This document shows, in pieces, positions 34,028-40,669 of a stretch of 64,000 nt of DNA. The translations under genes and the position numbers were made by a program. The DNA lies in NCBI RefSeq assembly GCF_009834125.1, contig NZ_CP047146.1, forward strand, positions 1,047,501 through 1,111,500, written 5' to 3'. Positions within the stretch are counted from its first letter, which is position 1. Each line of letters starts with the position of its first letter. This DNA comes from Streptomyces sp. GS7 (GTDB lineage Bacteria > Actinomycetota > Actinomycetes > Streptomycetales > Streptomycetaceae). The notes under the pieces were generated by a model that had not been told where the DNA came from, searched no databases, and worked only from the letters and a program-made list of their open reading frames with translations.

Positions 34028-34042
34028 ACGCAACCGTAGCGT
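34028..34042. promoter_or_regulatory. Candidate TetR operator between ABC exporter and tetR
   Basis: ACGCAACCGTAGCGT is an odd-centred palindrome with six of seven base pairs matching. It lies 20 nt upstream of the TetR start in the shared divergent promoter region. Its position suggests control of both tetR and the exporter. Inferred from symmetry and location only. Confidence 0.45.
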
Positions 34043-34062
34043 CGTACCGCTAGGATCAAGCC

Positions 34063-34692
34063 ATGGCAAAAGACGGCACCGACAGCGAGAGAGAGACCGC
34101 GGCGCAGCGCCGTGCCCCGGCCGGCGCCGCCGTGCTGCGGGAGGACAAGACCGCCGCGATCCGCGCCGCGGTCTTCGAGGAACTGGCCGCGGTCGGCTTC
34201 GCCCGGATGTCCATCGAGGGCATCGCCCGGCGGGCCGGTGTCGGCAAGACCGCCGTCTACCGGCGCTGGCGGTCCAAGCTGCACCTGGTCCTGGACGTGG
34301 TCTCGGCGGTCGCCGCGGCCGGGCTGCCGGCCCCCGACACCGGGTCGCTGCGCGGCGATGTGCGGATGCTGCTGGAGGTCGCGGCCCGTGCGCTGCGGCA
34401 CCCGATGGCCTCGCAGATCATCCCCGATCTGCTGGCCGAGGCGGCGCGCAGCCCGGAGATGGCCACCGCCCTGAAGACGGCGCTGCACGACAGTCAGGAG
34501 GGCGTCGCCGCGGCCGTGGTGGCACGGGCGGTGGAGCGCGGTGAGCTGCCCGACGACGTGGACTCCCGGCTGGCGCTCGACCTGATGACCGGGCCGCTGT
34601 ACTGGCGGCTGCTGGTGGTCCGCGACGAGGTCCCCCAGGGGTACCTCGACGCGCTGTCCCATTCGGTGGCGGTGGCGCTCGGCGCGGAGTAG
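34063..34692 (+). CDS. TetR-family transcriptional regulator
   Basis: This 209-residue protein has an N-terminal TetR helix-turn-helix at about residues 28-75 (IRAAVFEELAAVGFARMSIEGIARRAGVGKTAVYRRWRSK) and a TetR C-terminal ligand domain (the conserved RGELPDDVDSRLALDLMTGPLYWRLLV motif). It is divergent from the TagGH-like exporter, so it probably represses that operon and itself. The ligand is unknown. Confidence 0.92.
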   Translation: MAKDGTDSERETAAQRRAPAGAAVLREDKTAAIRAAVFEELAAVGFARMSIEGIARRAGVGKTAVYRRWRSKLHLVLDVVSAVAAAGLPAPDTGSLRGDVRMLLEVAARALRHPMASQIIPDLLAEAARSPEMATALKTALHDSQEGVAAAVVARAVERGELPDDVDSRLALDLMTGPLYWRLLVVRDEVPQGYLDALSHSVAVALGAE

Positions 34693-34791
34693 CCCGCGGG
34701 CGGAGACGCGGATACGCGCAGACGCAGAGACACAGATGCGCGGCGATGTGGAGACGCAGCGGACGCAGCGGACGCTGAGACGCAGTGATAC

Positions 34792-34829
34792 GGCGGGGGC
34801 GGCCCGGAGGATTCCGGGCCGCCCCCGCC
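34792..34829. terminator. Bidirectional terminator tetR / kinase
   Basis: A perfect 17-bp G/C stem (34792-34808 with 34813-34829) with loop GGAT sits between the convergent tetR and kinase genes. The preceding 34710-34790 is full of GACGCAG/GAGACGC micro-repeats. Confidence 0.88.
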
Positions 34830-34854
34830 GCCGACGTCTCCCGGCGGACGGTCG

Positions 34855-36567
34855 CTAGCTCTTCTTCCAGAGCGTCAGCCGGGTCGCGTAGTCCGGCATC
34901 TCGCTCTCGTGGTTGGGGCTCATCCCGGTGATCTCCAGCATGGCCAGGTTCCCGTCCGTGGTCTGCGTGCACAGCAGCGTGCCGACGTGGATCGTCCGCC
35001 CCTTGTCCAGCTCCTCGCGGCGCACCTTGTCCGGCAGCACGTCCGAGCGCGAGCCGTCCAGGCACGCCTGCGCCGTACGGCCGGTGGCGCGGCCCATGGG
35101 GGTGTGGAACTCCAGGCCGATGCCGGACACGCCGTTGTAGGTGATCTCGTACGGCGACATGTCGAGCTGGGCGGTGGGGACCGCCTTCGGTACGTCCAGG
35201 TCGATGTTGTTCTCGCCCGCCGTGGAGGGGGCACGCAGCGCGAACGGGCGGTCCTTGAAGACGACCTGGTAGCCGGCGTTCTGGTCCGGGGCGGCGCTCG
35301 GCGCGCCGGACCTGCCGCCCTGCCGGTGCGGGGGCGCGCCGGGGGCGTGCCGGTTCCCGTCCTGGCTTCCGGAGCCGCCGCCGCTGCGCGCCACCGACCA
35401 GGTGACCGCGACCACGGCGATCAGCGCCACCACCGCGACGGCCGCCCCCAGCGCGGGGCTGCGCCGCCGGCCCGGACCGGGCACGGGCGCAACGGGGCCG
35501 ACGGTGGGCATCGCGTGCGGGCCGCTGTGGGGCGGGGGCACGGGCCCGGTGGCGGCCTGGGTCGGGGCGGCGTGGGGGCCCGGGCCCTGGGTGGGGGTGT
35601 AGCCGAGCGGGCCCTGCGTCGGGGCGTGGTCGGGCGGCGGCGGTACGGGGCCCGCCGCCGGCTCCGGTATCTCCTGGGCGGCGCGCTCCCGCCGCGCGAT
35701 CTCGGCGGCCAGGGCGTCCGGCAGCCAGCCGTCGAAGTCGCGCGGGCCGCGCCCCGACGCCCGCTCGCACAGCTCCGCCAGCTCGGCCGGCGCGGGCCGC
35801 TCCGCGGGGTCGGCGGCCAGGCAGCGGGTGAGCAGCGGGCGCAGCACGTCCGGGTAGCCGCCGAGGTCCGGCGGCATCTGCGCGGTGTTGGCGATCCGGG
35901 CCGCCACGGTGATGGCCGCGCCGTCCCCGTACGGGTGCCGGCCACTCGCCGCGACCGCCGCGATCAGGCCCAGTGAGAAGAGGTCGGCGGCCGGTGTGAC
36001 CTGCTCGCCGGCGGCGTGCTCGGGGGACATGTACTGCGGGGTGCCGATGAAGCCGCCGCTGCGGGTGAGCTGGGTGGCGTCGGCGGCGCGGGCGATCCCG
36101 AAGTCGATGACGTACGGGCCCTGCGGGCCGAGCAGGATGTTGCCGGGCTTGAGGTCGCGGTGGACGACCCCCGCGGCGTGCACCGCGGCCAGTGCGCCGG
36201 CCGCCGCGCCGACGAGCTGGAAGACGGCCGGCAGCGGCAGGGTGCCGAAGCCGCCCAGCGCCTCGTCGAGCGGCAGGCCGGGGATGAACGCGGTGGCCAG
36301 CCAGGGGAGTTCGCCGCCGGTGTCGTGGTCGAGCACCGGCACGATGTGGTAGCCCTGCACCCGCCGGGCGGCCCGCACCTCCTGCTCGAACCGGCTGCGG
36401 AAGTCCGCGTCCTGGCCGAACTCCCGGCGGATGACCTTCAGCGCGGCCGGCTGGTTCCCGCGGGTCCGGGTCAGGTAGACCGACCCCATGCCGCCCTCGC
36501 CCAGCCGCGCCAGCAGCCGGTAGCCGGCCACCTCCCGCGGATCCTCGGCGCGCAGCGGCCTGAACAC
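34855..36567 (-). CDS. Transmembrane Ser/Thr protein kinase (PknB class)
   Basis: This protein of about 570 residues has a Hanks-type kinase domain at 10-270: GEGGMGSVYL glycine loop, K44, HRDLKPGN catalytic loop with D138, DFGIA, and GTPQYMSPEH. A Pro-rich juxtamembrane linker with TQG/PTQ repeats follows, then one transmembrane helix near residue 390, and an extracellular C-terminal domain of about 150 residues without recognised similarity (no PASTA repeats). GTG at 36567 starts at VFRPLRAEDPREVAGYRLL, the usual beginning of Streptomyces kinases; an ATG 105 nt upstream is possible but unlikely. Confidence 0.92.
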   Translation of the reverse strand: MFRPLRAEDPREVAGYRLLARLGEGGMGSVYLTRTRGNQPAALKVIRREFGQDADFRSRFEQEVRAARRVQGYHIVPVLDHDTGGELPWLATAFIPGLPLDEALGGFGTLPLPAVFQLVGAAAGALAAVHAAGVVHRDLKPGNILLGPQGPYVIDFGIARAADATQLTRSGGFIGTPQYMSPEHAAGEQVTPAADLFSLGLIAAVAASGRHPYGDGAAITVAARIANTAQMPPDLGGYPDVLRPLLTRCLAADPAERPAPAELAELCERASGRGPRDFDGWLPDALAAEIARRERAAQEIPEPAAGPVPPPPDHAPTQGPLGYTPTQGPGPHAAPTQAATGPVPPPHSGPHAMPTVGPVAPVPGPGRRRSPALGAAVAVVALIAVVAVTWSVARSGGGSGSQDGNRHAPGAPPHRQGGRSGAPSAAPDQNAGYQVVFKDRPFALRAPSTAGENNIDLDVPKAVPTAQLDMSPYEITYNGVSGIGLEFHTPMGRATGRTAQACLDGSRSDVLPDKVRREELDKGRTIHVGTLLCTQTTDGNLAMLEITGMSPNHESEMPDYATRLTLWKKS

Positions 36568-36603
36568 CCCGAAAGCGCTGTCGTACGTGCTGATGCGGAC
36601 CCA

Positions 36604-36628
36604 CCCCCGGTCGAGAACTGACCGGGGG
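36604..36628. promoter_or_regulatory. Inverted repeat upstream of kinase gene
   Basis: 9-bp perfect arms CCCCCGGTC / GACCGGGGG with a 7-nt spacer lie 37 nt upstream of the kinase GTG, in the 312-bp divergent gap shared with the PIG-L gene. They could be an operator or a 5'-leader hairpin. The rest of the gap shows no gene. Confidence 0.45.
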
Positions 36629-36879
36629 ATCGTAACCGCCCCGGTCGTCCGGCGGAGCCGGCGGCCCGTCAACTCGGTTCCGGGCGGCGGGAATCCGGTC
36701 CGGGGCGGCGGGCCGGGCCGTGGGCCGCGGCGACCGGCGGCCGTCCGGGACCCGGGGCGCCCGGCGGGGTGACGCGGCGTTGCGCCGTACGGGCGCGTCG
36801 CGCGGTGTTCCGCACGGCGACGCGCAACTGATGACCCGTCGGACGAGCGCGATCGCCGGGACCCGCAAATACTGAGCGT

Positions 36880-39093
36880 GTGCCACCGTCAGAACCGTCA
36901 GGACCACTGGTTTCCCGCCGCCGGATCCTCCAGGCCACCGGCGGCGCCGTTCTCGCGGCCACCGCGGGCGCCGGCCTCTGGGCCCGGCTCGCGCCCGACG
37001 GGCCGTCCGGCCCGGCCGAGTCCGCCGGTGAGCAGGACTCCACCGAGGAGCCGGACGACCAGGTGTTCGTGCACGTCATCGCGCACCCCGACGACGGGCT
37101 GTTCTTCATGAACCCCAACCTGGAGCAGGCCATCCGCAGCGGGGCGCGCACCGTCACGGTGTGCCTGACCGGCGGCGAGTCCGACGGCCGCAACGCCGCC
37201 CGCAGCAGCAGCCTGCACGACCGGGTGCCCGCCGACCGGGCCGCCTTCGCCCGCGCCCGGGTCAACGGGCTGCTGGCCGCGCACGCCCAGATGGCCATCG
37301 GCGACCGGGAGGGCCTGTGGGACGCGGAGGCGCAGCCCCTGCTGCCCGGCTTCCAGGTCGAGCTGCAGACGCTGCGCGCCGCCCCACAGCACCAGTTGAT
37401 CTTCCTGGAGCTGGTCGAGGCCCGGGCGGTGTACCTGCCGCGCGCCACCAGCCTGCGCGGCCTCTGGCTCGGGGTGGTCGACGCGCTGCCCACGCTGCGC
37501 CCGGAGGGCAGCCCCGTGCTGCGCCAGTTCCGCTACACCCGCGACCAGGTCATCGACACCCTGGCGGCGGTGCTCGACCGGTACCGGCCCACCGTCGTAC
37601 GCACCCTGGACCCCGACGCGGTGCACTCCCCCAAGGACCCGCCGCCCACCCGCGACCCGCGGCTGGCCGGGCTGCGCTACTACGACCACCAGGACCACAC
37701 CGCCTCCGCCCACTTCACCCAGGCCGCGCTGGCCCGCCACTGGGGGCGCCGCCACCCCGGCGCGGCCATCGTGGAGAGCTACCTCGGCTACGAGCTGGGC
37801 GCGCTGCCGCGCGATCTCGACCAGGCCACCGTCCGCCGCAAGGCCGCGCTGCTGGACATCTACGGCTGGGCCGACCACCGGCCGTGCGCCGACCCGGCCG
37901 GCTGCGGCGACCGCAAGGTGGGCGGCACGGCCCTCCACGGCAGCCCGCGCAGCTGGACCCGCGGCACCCGGCTGCGCGCGCCCGGCTCCAACGCCTGGGT
38001 GCGGCCCACCCACGACGGCCGGCTCGCGGCGTTCGCGGTGCTGGGCGGGGCGGCGTACTGCTGGACGGAGAGCCGGCGGGGCAGCGGGCGGTTCGGCGGC
38101 CCGGTGCGGGTCGGCGGGGACATGCTGGAGGGGCAGCTCCATGTCGCGCGCCACCCGGACGGCACCCTCCAGCTGTTCGCCTCCCGCACGGTCCTGCCGG
38201 GTCCCGGCACCGACCACCGGCGCGAGGTGGTCACCGCGGTGCAGAGCGGCACCGGGCGGGACGGCGGGCCGGCGTTCGGGCGCTGGGCGTCGCTGGGCTC
38301 GCCGGACCGCGACCCGGTCCGCTCGCTGGAGATCGGCTTCCCGGCGGCGGTGGCCACCCCGGACGGCACGGTGCACCTGTTCGTGCGGACCTGGGACGGC
38401 GGCATCGGCTACCGCAGCGGGCCGTACGGCGGGCGGTGGTCGCCCTGGGACCGGCTGGAGGGGCCGGTCGGCACCCTCAACGGGTCGCCGCAGATCGTCG
38501 ACGGGATCGATGTGTGCGTGGACTCCGACGGGCTGGTGCACCTGGTCGCGCCCAGCGCCCGGACCGTGCAGCACTGGGTGTCCAAGGAGGCCGGGCGGAT
38601 GCCGCGGCCGGGCGCGGCCACCGGGCTGCCGGAGGCCGGCGGTCCGGTCAGCATCGCCCCCCTGGACGACGGCGTGGTCCGGATCGCCTACCGGCAGTCG
38701 GAGACCGCGCAGGTGCTGCTCGCCGAGCGGCAGGGGGCGCTCGGCGGCTGGCGGGTGTCCGGGCAGTGCGAGCGGGTCGGCGGCTTCGGGCGGGTGGCGC
38801 TGGCACCGGTCGGGCCCGGCGACCGGATGGTGCTGGCGGCCCGGGACGACGCCGGCGACGTACGGGTGGCGATGGCGCAGGCCGCCCCCAAGCCCTGGCA
38901 GCGCCGCAGGCTGGCGCACTCGGCGGCGGCCGGTGTCGCCCCGGCCGCGGGCGGGCGGGCCGTCCTGGTCGCGCTGGGCAACGACGGCCGGCTGTACGCG
39001 TCCCGGCAGCAGAAGATGGGGCAGACCGCGCCGTTCCAGGGCTGGCGGGCTCAGGCCGGCTCGCTGGAGCGGACCGGCGACGCCCCGGACTGA
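36880..39093 (+). CDS. Tat-exported PIG-L deacetylase with C-terminal propeller/lectin-like domain
   Basis: This 737-residue protein has a twin-arginine signal (SRRRILQATGGAVLAATAGAGLW). The PIG-L (LmbE-like) de-N-acetylase domain spans about 58-330, with metal-binding AHPDD (H69, D71, D72) and DHQDH (D269-H273). The C-terminal part of about 370 residues consists of repeated units with Trp/Gly patterns (WTRGTRLRAPGSNAWVR, RWASLGSPDRDP, RWSPWDRLEGP), consistent with a PLL-type beta-propeller. It probably removes acetyl groups from amino sugars of an external glycan. It starts with GTG, and its end overlaps the convergent gtrA-like gene by 43 nt. Confidence 0.9.
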   Translation: MPPSEPSGPLVSRRRILQATGGAVLAATAGAGLWARLAPDGPSGPAESAGEQDSTEEPDDQVFVHVIAHPDDGLFFMNPNLEQAIRSGARTVTVCLTGGESDGRNAARSSSLHDRVPADRAAFARARVNGLLAAHAQMAIGDREGLWDAEAQPLLPGFQVELQTLRAAPQHQLIFLELVEARAVYLPRATSLRGLWLGVVDALPTLRPEGSPVLRQFRYTRDQVIDTLAAVLDRYRPTVVRTLDPDAVHSPKDPPPTRDPRLAGLRYYDHQDHTASAHFTQAALARHWGRRHPGAAIVESYLGYELGALPRDLDQATVRRKAALLDIYGWADHRPCADPAGCGDRKVGGTALHGSPRSWTRGTRLRAPGSNAWVRPTHDGRLAAFAVLGGAAYCWTESRRGSGRFGGPVRVGGDMLEGQLHVARHPDGTLQLFASRTVLPGPGTDHRREVVTAVQSGTGRDGGPAFGRWASLGSPDRDPVRSLEIGFPAAVATPDGTVHLFVRTWDGGIGYRSGPYGGRWSPWDRLEGPVGTLNGSPQIVDGIDVCVDSDGLVHLVAPSARTVQHWVSKEAGRMPRPGAATGLPEAGGPVSIAPLDDGVVRIAYRQSETAQVLLAERQGALGGWRVSGQCERVGGFGRVALAPVGPGDRMVLAARDDAGDVRVAMAQAAPKPWQRRRLAHSAAAGVAPAAGGRAVLVALGNDGRLYASRQQKMGQTAPFQGWRAQAGSLERTGDAPD

Positions 39094-39617
39094 TCCGCCC
39101 GGTCCGCCCGGCCCGACGGGCCTGCCGGGTTCGACCGGTCCGCCGGGTCCGCCGGGTCTTCCTCGTCTGCCGGGTCGGTCCCCTCCGCCGGGTCCGCGGG
39201 AACCGTCGAACCGCCTGCCGCGGTCCTGCGGGTCGGGGGCCGCAGGATCCGCCGGGAGACCACGAAGGTGGCGGGGATGGCCAGCAGCGCCGCCACCAGC
39301 GGCGCCACCGTGCTGCTCATCCCCAGCCAGCCCACCAGCGCCACCAGGCCCGCGCTCTGCACCGCGTAGTTGGTGACCTGGGTCAGCGGGAAGAGCAGGA
39401 ACTTCTTCCAGGTGGGGCGGGTGCGGTAGGTGAAGTAGGTGTTGAGCAGGAACGAGCCGACCAGGCTGAGGACGAAGGCCGCCGTGTACGCCGCGAAGTA
39501 CGGCAGCAGCCGGTGCAGCGGCAGGTAACAGGCGTAGAACGTCACGGTGTTGATGCCGCCGACCACCGTGAACCGCACCACCTGGCCCCACGGGACCGTC
39601 GCGGGCAGACCGCGCAT
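39051..39617 (-). CDS. GtrA-family membrane protein (putative lipid-linked sugar flippase)
   Basis: This 188-residue protein has four transmembrane helices in the GtrA pattern (VVRFTVVGGINTVTFYACYL; FVLSLVGSFLLNTYFTYR; VTNYAVQSAGLVAL; VAALLAIPATFVVSRR). A hydrophilic tail of about 60 residues rich in Asp, Pro and Ala follows (DPADEEDPADPADRS). Family knowledge: GtrA-like proteins help flip polyprenyl-phosphate-linked sugars. The ATG overlaps the GT2 stop by one base (TGATG), so the two are coupled. Confidence 0.92.
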   Translation of the reverse strand: MRGLPATVPWGQVVRFTVVGGINTVTFYACYLPLHRLLPYFAAYTAAFVLSLVGSFLLNTYFTYRTRPTWKKFLLFPLTQVTNYAVQSAGLVALVGWLGMSSTVAPLVAALLAIPATFVVSRRILRPPTRRTAAGGSTVPADPAEGTDPADEEDPADPADRSNPAGPSGRADRADQSGASPVRSSEPA

Positions 39618-40609
39618 CAGCCGGTCCGCGAGCCGGCGGCGGCGGTGCCGGACGGCGTGGGCGCCCTGGCCGGGGCGGCGCTGGGCAGCGCGCCGTCGCT
39701 CTCCTTGACCAGGAAGTGCGGGCGCCGCTTGGTCTCGTAGTAGATCCGCCCGATGTACTCGCCGATCAGCCCGAGCATCACCATCTGGAGTCCGCCCAGG
39801 CCCACGATGATGGCCACCAGGGTGACGTAGCCGGGCGCGGTGACCCCGCCGACGACGGCCGCGCCGATGATCCAGAAGGTGTAGAGGGTGGCCAGCGACG
39901 CCAGGCTGAGCCCGGTGTAGATGGCGGCGCGCAGCGGGCGGCAGTTGAACGAGATCATCCCGTCGATGCCGTAGTTGATCAGCGAGCCGACCCGCCACTT
40001 CGTCTCACCGGCCTTCCGGGCGGCGTTGCGGTAGTCGAAGGTGACGGTCTCGAAGCCGATCCACGAGAACAGCCCCTTGGAGAAGCGGTTGTACTCGGGC
40101 AGCGAGATCAGCGCGTCCACCGCCTTGCGCGACAGCAGCCGGAAGTCGCCGGCGCCGTCGACGAGTTCGACGTCCACCCAGGTGTTGACGGCGCGGTAGT
40201 ACAGGCGGCTCAGGGCGGTGCGCAGCCGGCGGTCGCCGTCCCGGCTGCGCTTGGCGATGACCTGGTCGTGGCCGAGCTGGTAGAGGTCGAGCATCTTCTC
40301 GATGAACTCGGGCGGGTGCTGGAGGTCGGCGTCCATGATGATCACCGCGTCGCCGGTGGCCGCCTTGAGGCCGGCCAGCATCGCCGGCTCCTTGCCGAAG
40401 TTGCGGCTGAAGGAGAGGTAGCGGGTGGTGGCGCGGTGCTGGTGGGCCAGGGCCCGCAGCCGGGGGAGGGTCCCGTCGGCGCTGCCGTCGTCCACATAGC
40501 ACAGCTCGTAGTCCACCGCGAGGTCGCCGAGGACCGCGCGGACCTGTTCGTCGAAACGGCCTATGACGGCCTCTTCGTTGTAGCAGGGGACGACGATGGA
40601 GAGCTTCAT
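39617..40609 (-). CDS. Polyprenyl-phosphate glycosyltransferase, GT2 (GtrB/CsbB-like)
   Basis: This 330-residue GT2 has MKLSIVVPCYNEEAVI, YVDDGSADGT, the acidic metal site MDADLQHPPE (D93, D95), and SRLYYRAVN. Two C-terminal transmembrane helices (about 235-257 and 268-295, LVAIIVGLGGLQMVMLGLIGEYIGRIYYETKRRP) complete the arrangement of GtrB/CsbB/DPM-like enzymes. Those enzymes transfer a sugar from a nucleotide donor to undecaprenyl phosphate on the cytoplasmic face. The YfhO-type gene lies upstream and the GtrA gene downstream. Confidence 0.94.
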   Translation of the reverse strand: MKLSIVVPCYNEEAVIGRFDEQVRAVLGDLAVDYELCYVDDGSADGTLPRLRALAHQHRATTRYLSFSRNFGKEPAMLAGLKAATGDAVIIMDADLQHPPEFIEKMLDLYQLGHDQVIAKRSRDGDRRLRTALSRLYYRAVNTWVDVELVDGAGDFRLLSRKAVDALISLPEYNRFSKGLFSWIGFETVTFDYRNAARKAGETKWRVGSLINYGIDGMISFNCRPLRAAIYTGLSLASLATLYTFWIIGAAVVGGVTAPGYVTLVAIIVGLGGLQMVMLGLIGEYIGRIYYETKRRPHFLVKESDGALPSAAPARAPTPSGTAAAGSRTG

Positions 40610-40631
40610 GGGCGGGCCTTTTCGCCGGGGA

Positions 40632-40660
40632 CCAGGGGACGGTCGAGGGCCGTCCCCTGG
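40632..40660 (-). other. Hairpin between YfhO-type gene and GT2
   Basis: A perfect 11-bp stem (40632-40642 with 40650-40660), 7-nt loop, occupies the 60-bp gap between two genes transcribed in the same direction. It may attenuate or process the message so that the GT2/GtrA pair is expressed differently from the YfhO-type gene. Confidence 0.65.
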
Positions 40661-40669
40661 AAGTTCATT

